Shown here: positions 34,486-45,841 of the stretch, one piece after another
Layout of the letters: each line of letters opens with the position of its first letter
How positions within the stretch are numbered: the stretch's first letter is position 1
Assembly (NCBI GenBank): GCA_025201375.1
Contig: JAIWZP010000005.1
Coordinates: 248,001-312,000, forward strand
Reading direction: 5' to 3'
Source of the DNA: Gongronella butleri
Lineage: Eukaryota; Mucoromycota; Mucoromycetes; Mucorales; Cunninghamellaceae
DNA: 64,000 nucleotides
The notes under the pieces: model-generated
Told to the model about the DNA's origin: nothing
The model's input: only the letters and a program-made list of their open reading frames with translations
Database searches by the model: none
Position numbers and translations under genes: made by a program

Positions 34486-37400
34486 TCAGACAAGACCAGC
34501 CTCCTTGCACAAGGAGTAAAACATGGAGGAAGGATCGGCCAGGAGATCGGCTGGCGCGCCGTAGGCAATCACATGACCTTGGCTCAGACACAAGATACGA
34601 TCGCTGTCCATGACCGTATTGATGCGGTGAGCAATGGTCAAAACAGTGCAATGCTTGAATTCCTGACGAATAGTCTGCTGGATCAGCGCATCCGTCTTAA
34701 CATCCACCTGTGGAAAAAAAAAGTCAGACACATGAGGGGAAAACGAAAAAAAGAGCTTACAGAAGCGGTTGCTTCGTCCAAGACCAGGATGGAGGACCGG
34801 CGCAGCAATGCGCGCGCAAGACAAATGAGCTGACGCTGACCCACAGAGAAATTGTCGCCGCCCTCGCTCACTTGAGCATCAAGCTGGCCATCCATATTGT
34901 GTATGGTCGTGTAGAGGTGTGCTTGTTTCAAAGCCGTCCAGATCTGCGCGTCGTCGGCCTCGCCAAAAGGATCAATGTTTTCGCGCAGCGTGCCACAAAA
35001 GAGCCAGGCATCTTGTGGGATGATGGACAAACGCGAGCGCAAATCAGTCAAACCCATGTCGGCAATGACCTTTCCGTCAATGACGATGCGGCCATTGGTG
35101 GCCTCGAGCAGGCGGAAGAGCGAATTGGCCAGGGACGATTTGCCAGAACCGGTCCGTCCTACAACGCCCACGGAAAAGCCGCCATTGACGTGGAAATCGA
35201 CACTGTCGAGGCACAATGGCAAGCCCGGTCGATAGCGCGTCGAAAGTGCATCAAAAGTAATGTCGCCGTGCTGTGGCCAGGGATCATTGGCGGCGAGAGT
35301 GACGGCGCCCTTGTATTTTTCACTGGGAAGTTCAATGTACTCCTCGATGCGCTCCACAGACACAATGTTGTTCTCAATTTCAGTGTACATCCGGATGGAC
35401 CACGTGAGGCCCATTGTAATGGTCAGCGCGTATGTGACGGAAACGGCGACAAGGCCGGGGTCCAACCTCGATCCGGAAAGAATCGCGAGTACAGGCAGCA
35501 ACGATGCAGCGAGAATCACAATGGCTCCAAGCATCTCGAGCCGGAGAGACAGCCAGCGGTTGCACGAGGTCGATGGGTAATAGGCGCGCTGGTTCCGATC
35601 CAAGATGCGCTCATTTTGGTGCACAAAGCGGTCCTGTTGGTTGTACGAACGAATACTTGCCACACCGGCAATGGACTCTTGGAAATGCGAGAACACGGGC
35701 GACCGGCCAATCGAATCGAGCCGCTTGAGTTCACGTGACGTCGCCAGAAACTGCCGCTGGACCGATCGGTAAACGAAAAAGAGCGGAAACACCAAAACCA
35801 GGAACGATGGCGTCGAATACGCAATGACGGCAATGGCGCCTACGACGCCCGGCACGACGCGGATCGTGTTGCTCACGATGCGCGGCAGCAATTCGTCAAT
35901 GACATGCTGGTCCTTTGAAAATCGATTGAGAATTCTCCCAAGAGGTGTTTTGTCGAAAAAGGAGAGAGGCGAATGCACCACGGCCGTCAACATTTCTTGG
36001 TGCAAGCGACGTGCGGACCGGATGGCCGCGAGCACGCGCACAAACAGCGACTGCACGGTGGTCATGGACGTGCTGAATGTGCCAATAAACGCGTAAATGC
36101 ATAAATACCAGATGCCGCTCGAATTGGTTCCCGACACATCATTCTGGCCGGCCCACTCTTTGAGCCACATATTCGCCGCGACCTGCGTCGCCTGCGAAAG
36201 CGCTTGTGCAACCACGGCAAACGCAAGGAATTGCCACGAACACGATTCAATGTACGCCTTGTATATTTCACGCGACACTTTGCCCTTGACGCCCTCTTCC
36301 ACGGTTGTCAGATTGTTGCGCGGTTCCTCCTGGTCGCTTGGTTTGCTGTGTAGCGAAAATTCCCACGTTGACGCGCTGTACGACGCGCGTCGAAGCGTCT
36401 TGATGCTGCTGGCATTGCTGGTACGCCGATGACGCACACGCGAAAGGAGCGTCGGCGCTTCGTTGTTGATTTCGTCTTCGTCGGCATCCTCCTCTTCAAG
36501 ATCCGCGGCAATTTCATCGTCTAAAAGGACAACGAGATCCGCGTCGGCGCTATGCTCCGTCAGCGTCGCGCTTGCACTGTTGTTTTCGCTTTCGTTTTCG
36601 CTGCTGTTGTCTTGGCTTGTCGAATTGCTGCTCGTCGATGATTCGTACTCGGCAAGCAGCTCCGTCAGGCCATTGCTCGATTGTGTCACGATTTCCAGCG
36701 GGCCATCCAGTGTGACGCGCCCATCCTCGAGCAAAATGACGCGGTCTGTCGACGGCAGATGCGACAATGCGTGCGTCACCAACAATCGTGCCTTGTTCTT
36801 TAGCAACCCATTCGGCCCAATCACATTTTCAAACAAATGCTTGCCAACGTGCGCATCCACGGCGCTCAATGGGTCGTCGAACAAATAAATGTCCGCTCGC
36901 GCATAAAGAGCGCGTGCCATGGAGATGCGCGCCTTTTGGCCGCCTGACAAATTGATCCCGCGCTCACCAATCTCTTGCTCATCGCCATTTTGAAAGATTT
37001 CCAGATCCATCGTCAGTGAGCACGCTTCGAGCACCTTGGCGTAAAATTCAGGGTCAAATCGATGGCCAAACACAATGTTTTCCCGCACCGTGGCGTTCAT
37101 CATCCATGCTTGTTGAGGCACCTAAAACAAAATGAGCAAATTGAACAAAATGGAGCATCAATAGGCATTTTTTTTCTCGTTTTTTTTTCTCTCTCTCTCT
37201 TTTTCCCTTCCTTTCCGTACATAGGCAACCGAGCCACGCAAAGTGATGGAGCCTTGGTCCTTTTGCATGTCGCCGAGCAAAGCACTCATGAGAGAGCTTT
37301 TTCCAGCGCCAACGCGGCCGACAATGGCTATGAGCTCGCCCTTTTTCACTTGCACGTCAACGTCTGCAAGCGTGGGTGCCGCGGCCGTGGACGACCAGCG

Positions 37401-40088
37401 GAAAGTACCTTGCTGCAGGTCAATCAAAGGTACATCCAGTGTCCAATCGGGCAATTGGCGGTAATCGACGCGTGTGATGGCGTGCGGATCGTTTTCTTTG
37501 CTAAGCAGGTAGTCCTGGATGCGCACCACGGATACATACGCCTCAATGGTGTTGGACACAATATCAGGGAACCAGGTGAGCGGGAATTGCAGCATGGAAA
37601 AGATGGAAAGCGTCACAAACGCAACATCCGTCGTCAGCGGCTCGTCCGAAATCTTCAGATACAATGCAAATGTTGCCAGTGTCACGTAAAACGGAGTCGA
37701 CGCCATCGTCATGTTCTGCAGCGCCGAAACATACCCCAATTTGCGCAGCGTCGCCAATTCCTTGTCCTCGCGCACGCGATTGATCTTTCCCATAAAAGGC
37801 ACTTCCCACGCGTAAAGCTTGATTGCCTTGATCCCGTTCAGCAGCTCGTTCTATAGGTGAACAACAAAAAGAGAAAAAAAACAAGCTATTGAGCTGCTGG
37901 AACGCGTGCATGGACGCTTAAATCTTTACCGTCAGCTTGAGACGCTCATCTTTGTTCTTCATCTGCTGCTTTTGGTACTTGCGCATCGTCTTGGCAATAA
38001 AGCCATTGATGGGGATCACAATAAGCAGCAAAAACACGCCTGCAAAGATGCTCGGACCCATTGTTTGGTACAAAAAGACGAGCGCAATGGTTATTTGGAA
38101 TGGCGAATTCCACACTATTTGAAAAAGTCAGTCTGCAACGTCGTGCGCCGTCCATTGAGTATTACAATGATGCAAGTTCGTCGTCAAGTCCATGATTCGC
38201 GTCGTGTCCACAGCCATGTGGTTGACAATCTATGCAAAAAAAGCGTTTTAGTGAGGCTTGTTGCGTAAAACGTAGAATGTGGCACAGGCGCTTGACGCGC
38301 GCTGCATGACGCGTCACCCAACTTTTTTCCTTTTTACCTCGCCCACCGTGGATTTCTGGCGGCTCTCATTATCAAGAACCAACGTTTTGCGATAAATGCT
38401 TGTCACCAAGGCTCCGCGTGCCTTGATGGCCGCTTGAAAACAAAGATGAAAGTACTGGTTGAAACACACAGTCTGGACCATGGATGATAAAAACATGCCA
38501 ACTAATAAAAAAAAAATGACCAAATATGAGAAAAAAATGGGCAAACGTGGGAAAATGGACGAACCAGCGATCAAGACGCCTTGATAAGCGGGTCGCGGCG
38601 ACTCGGTCGCATAGCTAGTCACCCAGAAAATGAGCTGCTTCAGGAGCAGAGGCTGCGTGTACTGCAGCACATCCTTGATGAGCTTGATCGCCTATAAAAA
38701 AAAATGAAACAATGAGCTCCATCAGCAAATTTATGACCCAATCTTACACCGGCAAGAGCATAATTCCATCCAGCAAGGCGTAGGAGTGCGCGTGCGAGTA
38801 AAGGCCTAGAGGATGACATAAGAAATATTAGTCAGGCCACATTTCTCGCTGTTTTCCCCCCTTTTTTTCATGCTTTCTTGCCTTGGTCGTTGCAATTCCT
38901 TTGCCCAGATCGCATCGAATTGCCGGCTCAAATCTTTCGACTCTTCGCCCGCACGTAGCGGCCACATGTCATCCTGTGTTAGCGGCTTGCGCATGCCCAA
39001 ATCGACCATCGGATTGAGCCACATGAAAAGAATTCGCGCAAAGATGTGACAATCGTTTTCCGGCGTCACCTCCTTTTCATCCTAATCATAGTGCAGAAGG
39101 GAAAAGGTGAATAAAACGCGCCTCGTTTCTTCTTGTTTCTTCGTCGCTCAAATGTTACCTCGTCCAATGCAATGGCCTGGCGCTTGGGACGCCGCTTGAG
39201 CTCTAGCAAAAAGACCGCCAACGCCAATGCCCACGCGACGGACGTCATGTGCTTTGCAGGGTCATCCATAAGCCATTGCGTGCGCAGCTTGATGCCGTGC
39301 ACCAAGACAAAAAAGAGCCAAAAAAAGAGTAGCACGCCAGATTGAATGCGATTGCGCGTGTACTCGTAATGGTGTAGCACAATGGCAAAGATCTGCAGAA
39401 AAAGAAGAAGGGAAAGGTTGAACACGGAGCGCTAACTTGGTCAATGAGCGCATCTCTGAGATTTTACAATGGTGCATGCATCCGTCAAGCTACGCGTGAG
39501 CAGTTGAGGCGCGATCCAAGGCTGGATCAGCAATGTCATAAGAAGCAGAGCCAGTGTCACCTATCAAAAAAAAACAAGAGTGGAAGGTTGGAGATCACCT
39601 CGTTGTTGCCAAGCAAACTCTATATGATACCATTTTTGTAAAATAGTGCCAATTTTGGGTGATTTTCGAGGACAATAGATGGCGATGGCGCACGCGGAAT
39701 AGACGGATGACGCCGACGATGGCAATATAGATGACCGGCACATTGAGCAAGACCCTGTGGATGATGCAATGGGGGTAATTAGAAAAACAGAGCGAGCTTC
39801 GGCCAAGCTCAATGCATAACAGATGTATTTTGGTGCAACGTTGCAGCACGGGTAATGGATTACCAGTCTTCAAAACACGGTGTAAAGTCAGGCTCTCGCA
39901 CGGGTGACAGAGGGCCCTGGAACAAAAAGCAAAAAACACGCGCAAAAAAAAAAAGTACAAAGAGTTGAATAGCACACCTCAGCATCGCTTTGCGCCCTCT
40001 TTGTTCCGCAACGTTTTTTCCACGTCCTGGACAATGCACTGAAACTTACCCAGCCCTCTGCATTCCGGCAAGTTGGCAGTAGACTCAT
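34486..40088 (-). CDS. Full-length ABCC (MRP/YCF1-like) transporter
   Basis: ABC exporter of glutathione conjugates and organic anions, in yeast relatives a vacuolar membrane protein. Fourteen exons (40088-40050, 39916-39864, 39754-39631, 39560-39468, 39392-39159, 39081-38882, 38805-38748, 38691-38565, 38501-38338, 38229-38166, 38114-37930, 37850-37221, 37121-34761, 34707-34486) close to 1517 residues, the size of YCF1/MRP1. The N terminus CRNAEGWGPLS...DFTPCFEDW and five hydrophobic segments form the TMD0 of long MRPs. TMD1 has the family's [16 protein letters not shown] and [12 protein letters not shown]1: Walker [10 protein letters not shown] (about 625), [14 protein letters not shown], Walker [14 protein letters not shown]. 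An acidic Ser/Asn-rich linker precedes TMD2. NBD2: Walker [10 protein letters not shown] (about 1312), [23 protein letters not shown]. As in other ABCC proteins, NBD1 has Asp where NBD2 has the catalytic Glu. The sixth intron uses a GC donor. Confidence 0.96.
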
Positions 40089-41118
40089 ACAAACAGAAAG
40101 GAAAGATAAAAAAAAAGAGAGAGAGAAAAAGGGACGCAGAAAAAAAAAATAATGCCAACCACATCTTGTACGTCCAATCTTTTGCCAAATCTGGACTGGC
40201 CGAATTCCCGCCCCATGGCTCCCTGTTGCCATATCAGATCAAACAATTGGCAAAATGGCATTATTTCAACAATTTGGCGGCCCGTCTGCAGTAAATTCTA
40301 GCAAAATAGCCATCAGAGTTCATCTTCCGTATGCAGCTCTATTGTGACCTCGCTTGATTTCTATCCCAAATTGACGCAAAAAAAAATTTTTTTGACATAA
40401 CGGAAAAGAAAGAAAAGCAAAAACGTGATTCACCGCGCGATCGGTCTTTGAAACGTTGTCATGCAAACACGGACTCGCAACCGAAGCGCCGCGCGCATTG
40501 CCAGTGCACACTTTAGCTGCTGTACACACTATAGCTGTGTGGCAGCAGACTGTTTTCCCCAAACTTGCCGGGAAAATTGCCCCGGCAAAAGGACAAACTA
40601 ATATGGCGGCAATTTTTTAGCGGCAAACACCGCAAAATTTCGCCAGATTGGCACCACTGCGCTCTGTTTGAGTGTTTGAACGGTGTGGCGATCAGAGCAA
40701 CCTGAAGAATTTCGAATTGCTGACTGCCTCCTTGGAACAGCCGCAATTTTCAAAAATCGCCATTGCGCGCCACCCATCGAACGCAACGCCCCAGTCTTAG
40801 AGTATCTGAACAACAAGGTTGACAACGTCTACACAAAGAGTACAAACCGCATGTCACTTGTGACTCGGCGGATAGGCCGCAAAAAAAAAAAAAAGTGAAA
40901 TGGCTCCAAATGCGATCATCTTGAAAAGTAAGCAACCAAATGCCACACTGCTTTATGCACAGTGAAAGAGTGCAACAAAACAAGTGGGCCCGGCCCATGA
41001 AAAGACCATCCACGACATGCAGCCAAAGAAAAATAAAAAAAAAAATGAAAATCCATCATTTTTGTGCCTAGTTGAGCTCCGATTTTAATGGCGCGCTTCA
41101 AAAAAGCAAAAAAGAAGA
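40089..41118. other. Upstream region of the ABCC gene with a repeat fragment
   Basis: No gene supported. At about 40690-40810 the core TTTTCAAAAATCGCCATTGC followed by GCGCCA occurs, matching the outer end of the inverted repeat at 7163 and the right end of repeat family 1. Confidence 0.5.
40690..40810 (+). repeat. Fragment sharing the inverted-repeat end core
   Basis: Shares AAATCGCCATTGCGCGCCA and neighbouring blocks with 7165-7230 and, more loosely, with 58260-58340. It suggests that the same short end sequence marks several elements in the window. Confidence 0.55.
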
Positions 41119-41192
41119 TGCCCCCTATAGGGGTCGAACCTATGGCCTTGGCGTTATTAGCACCACGCTCTAACCAACTGAGCTAAGAGGGC
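41119..41192 (-). tRNA. tRNA-Ile (anticodon AAT)
   Basis: The 74 bases read on the minus strand fold as a complete cloverleaf without intron. The 7-bp acceptor stem pairs GCCCTCT with AGGGGGC (one G-T pair). The D arm has GCTC/GAGC around AGTTGGTTA. The anticodon arm has TGGTG/CGCCA around CTAATAA with anticodon AAT, so isoleucine after inosine modification. The T arm is ATAGG TTCGACC CCTAT and the discriminator is A. The A box and B box words are intact. A T6 run (Pol III terminator) follows within about 12 bases. Confidence 0.97.
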
Positions 41193-42629
41193 ATTTTTGA
41201 AAAGTTGCCACATTAGAAGACTAAATACCAATTTAAAAATATTTTTTCAATTTAATTCTTCTTTGTTTGTACTTTTCAGCCTCTGAGCGTGATTTGTAAT
41301 TGATTTTATTAAAGATTGAAGGTTTAAAAATGAGTTTTAAAGCAATAAGATGTGTTTGAAAGAAATTGCGTTTTAAATGCCAATGCAACCTTCGCCCCTA
41401 CCAATGGGCCTTACATGTCCTTCATCGTATGTCGCATCAATCAACAGACCAGACGGGCGGCTCCTATACGACACTCTAAATAGTGTGTTTCCTTTTTTTG
41501 CATTTTCAAAAGGGCAATTGATCCACATGGATGATGGATCTCACAGATCATCAGAGATTAAAAGAATGCGCAACAAAACGTGACACTGGCTCAACATCTG
41601 GATTGACAACAAAAGCAATGCTCAGATGGAGAACGCGCCAACCCATCAATCTGGCACCATATTTTTTGACTAATGATGTACTTGAAATAACTGGCTCCGG
41701 TTTTAAGCGCGTTACACAATTGTGTACTAGCCGAATGTTGCCTCAATATCATCATCTGATTCAAGTTTGAGACCATATATACATGATAATCTGAAGGCGA
41801 CTCATGGGTGGCAAAAAAAAAAAAAAAAAAAAGAACCATGGCCCGCACTGAAACAAAATATCGAAAACGGGTCTCCAAAAGTATAGGAAACCTGTATGCA
41901 ATGACAGGCGGCATATAGAAGCAAAAAAAAAAATTGTCATCTGTTGGTTAAAAAGCAAAATCGGATTTTACCCGTTTTTGACGAATACTGTACTGCTGGA
42001 AAAAGACGCGAACGCATCCACGCGCTGAAAATGCGACAGATGTATGGATTTAATCAGGGTAATGCGGCCGACACGTCTGTGGGACACTCCATCGACCATC
42101 CAAAATGACGAAAAAGGCGCTTAGTTATGCTCCCTTGTACGCACAGTATCTGTTCTGGCAAAATTCATTTATTTTTTAGAAATCACCAGATCATACTGTA
42201 GACGCACCCGAGCCATGTCGCAAGGTACGACAGATACAATATTCGTTGAGGTAGCCTTGGTTGGACTCTTCGACATTGATTTAAAAGCGACGCAAATCAC
42301 ATTTTCCGCAAAAACTAGGTAAGCGACCACAGATTTCTACGCCATCAATCTTTATTTGTTGCTAAACAAGGTCCATTTACCGGTATATGCAGTATGTAGT
42401 GTGAGTACTGAGTAGCAGCATGGCGACCCGTCGAGAACCTAAGGCTACCTAATAAGAAGCTAAGATGATCATCCATGATGTCTTTGAAAGTGTTTGAAAA
42501 TACAGTATTATCATACTTTTTACTTTATGACTGGACACTGGAGGCTGGATCGCTTTCAAAAATACCGTTCTACAGTAGATTATTTTTTTGGTCATTGATC
42601 TTCAAACATTTCAGGTTTTTTTTAGCCTC

Positions 42630-44050
42630 GATGTTCTCGGCAATAGATAGAACGACACACAGCGCTTTTATTTACGGTATTAACGTGTCAAAAGAACCTA
42701 TTGATGTTGTATTGAATGTCTACAGTATCGATGTACTGTATCGAATGAGATTAGTTTCACCGATGGATGGTGTCAAATTTGGCATTGATCTGGATGATGC
42801 GCAGCAGATCAGACATGCATTTAAGCTCAGTTGCACACACGCTCTGACGTGTGATGCCTGACATCCTGTAATACAGTAATTCGCCTCATACTGTAGCCTA
42901 TTTCCATAGCCTATTTAAACGTCTCTTTCGTCTTTCCCCTCTATTTTCCCTTTCTTTTCTCTCCCTCTCACTTTTGACATACGGTAAAAGCCGTAAAATA
43001 CAGTAGCCTACAGTAGTACCTTTACAAAGTCCTATCATTGTCCTTTTCATTCACAGATGGCTGTTGCTTGGGTATTGAGCTATTGGCTACTACTCGCAGA
43101 CACGCAGAGAAACTTCACTTATTTTCACCAAATCTTTGATCGCGATTTGCTCGACAACTACAGTACTGTATCTAGTCGACTCCCGATTTTTCTTGCAGTT
43201 TTACTACAGTAACAAGCAGGTGAGCAAAGCATCTACAGTGATGGGATGACTTGCATCGCGCTAACCTGTGTTTTAACTTTTTGCATCGGTCATGTCACCA
43301 GCCTGCAGCTCACTCGCTCGCTCGGCGCATAAAAATGCGCAAAATACTGTAAAAAAATAAATAAATAAAAAATAAAAATTCCATGCAATCCACGCACTTA
43401 ATTTGGAAGTCTCAAAACTTAAGTTTTTGAAAAAAATCTTGCCCAGAGTAAGCACTTTTCTCAGTCGATCGCCGTTCATGCGTCACTCTTTGGACATTTA
43501 TCTTAAGTTGGGGCGACCTGCCATTTTGTCAGCCAATAGCAAATTGTCGAAGCTACCTGCTTGGAATGCATTGATCACTCGGAGTTCGAAATTCCACAAA
43601 TTTGGCATTTTCTGAGATTGAAATGTGTGACCCCTGAGTGACCCCTGAATTTTTCAAAAGTGCTCGTAGCGCTTTGCGGTTTTAATATTTTTTGTTGCAA
43701 TTTCTGCGCTGAATGCGATGCAGCTGTTTTTGAGCGGGGGCGATCATGCAGATGGACAGATGAATGCAAAATAGTACAAATACCGGTAGGAGCGAGGTTT
43801 TTGGCATTTTCGAGCTAAAAAAATTCGGGCAGATCCGTCTTGAGCACTGGGCCGTAGTTTAGGCCGTGACGCAAGTTTCATTGGCAGGAGAGCAGGCTGT
43901 AAAAATATTTCTGGAGGCACAGCAACAGGTCGGCAAAGTCTAAAAAACACATTCTTTGGTGTTTAAAAGGTAAATGTGCACCTGTTTTGTACAGTATGCA
44001 GTGGTTTGTGGCGCCATGCTGCGAGCTGCGTGCATTGAAATGACGGAGCG
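42630..44050 (+). repeat. Dispersed repeat family 2, copy B
   Basis: Partner of 24560-25700, in the same orientation, 18 kb away. The 43436-43975 part is the most similar. This copy has many extra TACAGTA and TACTGTA words that copy A often lacks or has in altered form. No intact ORF spans it. The wider match may extend beyond the limits given on both sides. Confidence 0.85.
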
Positions 44051-44763
44051 CTTCATACTGAGTATTATTCTGCCCTTTGACTCTCTGAGCGCAAAAAATC
44101 ATATCATATCATACAGTAAAGTAGTCGCGCTTTTGTGCATTTTCTGGGGTATAGTACTGGTGACGGATTTTTTCATCATAAAAAACAAACGAGACGAGGA
44201 GCGCTGTACTGTATCATACGCATACAGAAACGTCCTCACCAAACCTGAAAGGTTCAACACTTACTGTAAGATTGCAGAATCAGGGTTGAGGATACAGTAT
44301 GAGGAATAATACTGTAAAGGTCAATATATTTATTTTGCATTTTTTGCTTGGATGAAATGGGTTGGCTTGATTTGCTCCAACCTCGCACAGTCCAGTGCTG
44401 AGGAGGCTCCTTTGCATATGAGTGCATAAGCTATCATACGCTCTCAAGCGACATAACAAGTCAAAAAGTCGAAAACTAAGCTTTCCAAGCAAATGTGCTT
44501 TAAGTATGCTGCTTCAAGCATTGGAATTTTTGACAGATGACGATGTTTAAGCACTTCTCAACTGCTGTGCAAATTTCGGAGCACCCGGGCAACAACTTAA
44601 CACATAAAATACGGTTTACCATGAATAATGTCATGTTCAATGTAATTGGGTAAAAATAATGTCTAACGTCGTCGTATACTCAGTAAAAAATGGGACTCAA
44701 TCGGACACGCCAAAGTCTGTAGCATGGACCAGTTGTCAAATGATAGCAGGCGGCTGAAAAAAG

Positions 44764-45087
44764 TCAGCAACGTATACGTGCCACGTTTATTTCCGCCGAC
44801 CTTTTTTTTTTTTTTTTTTGGAAATGAATCACAAAGAATGGGTGCCTGTAGTTGTAGTTGTAGTTGTTACTGTAGTACTCTGGATGTTTGTACTCGACAT
44901 GTTTAGCATTTTCTCCTACCATAATCGCCCGCTTGCCCCCGCAACCGGGATACATGTCATGTATCTGAGAACCAGTGTACTGGGTCCACGTGCCCTCACA
45001 CTGTGCCCAGTCGCTTGGGTCGATCTGTCGATAGGCACTTGGGACACAGGGAGTCAAAATAAAAGTTGCACCAAAGAGGCGTAACAT
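44764..45087 (-). CDS. Candidate small Tyr/Asn-rich protein, uncertain
   Basis: An open frame of 107 codons begins MLRLFGATFILTPCVPSAYRQ, which resembles a short signal peptide. It continues with PSDWAQCEGTW, MYPGCGGKRAIM and a YSNNYNYNYRHP repeat, then runs into a lysine run translated from an A tract, which is probably not coding. Two to three cysteines and tryptophans in a compact segment would suit a small secreted protein. No homologue is recognised, no introns can be placed, and it lies beside repeats, so it may be an exon fragment or spurious. Confidence 0.25.
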   Translation of the reverse strand: MLRLFGATFILTPCVPSAYRQIDPSDWAQCEGTWTQYTGSQIHDMYPGCGGKRAIMVGENAKHVEYKHPEYYSNNYNYNYRHPFFVIHFQKKKKKRSAEINVARIRC

Positions 45088-45841
45088 TGCATTTGAAGAA
45101 AAAAAACGCCATTCCTTTTTTTTTTTTTTGCAAGTGTTAGACCAATTGCAGCCAACGATGAGTCATCTAGACAATCAATTGCAAACTGGCAGAGCTTTCG
45201 GATGTGGCAATTGCTGTCGTGAAGGATTAGATTGTGTTTGAGCATCCATTTGGCATTCATATCAATTTTCCCGTACACTGGATGCTTTTGTCAAGACCTT
45301 GTCATTATTCCAAAGGCATGGTAGCATCCGATGGCAGGGCGCGGGTGTGACCTGTCAATAATGCCAATGACCCGAAAACAAGGTTATTCTCTCTAATGCA
45401 TCCGGACCAATGGTTGAAAAACAATGACAGCCGCATTGTCCACACGAATTTATGGGAATCCTTGGTTTCCTTACCAGGGGCACAACGCCGAGCGTGTTGT
45501 ACACACGAATACAAAAAAACAAGGGCAGGCATCGATGCCCTGCAGGCATGTGATCGCATTTTGGATGCCAAATTTGGCAATGGCACAGACATAGGAGGTC
45601 GAATTCCAATTCCCAAAAGTTTGGGACCCGGCTTGTTCCAGAAGGCAGAAAGAAGGCTAAATACATTTAATATGCTTGCAGCTTTTTGCCATTTTTTTTT
45701 AATAATCATTGACAATTGTGATTTTTTTGTTGGCAAAATTGAGTCAATGTTGCCCGTTTAAAATAACAAAAGTAAAAGTACGAGGGGGGAGGGGAGAAGA
45801 TTCACGCCAATAAAAAAAAAAGACGGGGTAGATGGGCTCGT

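Larger units (their letters stand above)
41193..45841. other. Gene-poor interval dominated by repeat family 2
   Basis: Contains copy B of repeat family 2 and dense TACAGTA/TACTGTA words between about 41980 and 44320. A possible small protein lies at 44764-45087. The frames at 45305-45761 on both strands show no recognisable motif. No other gene is supported. Confidence 0.55.

Noticed and set aside
34710..35738. 342-codon open frame on the plus strand
   Set aside because: Antisense shadow of the second half of the ABCC transporter.
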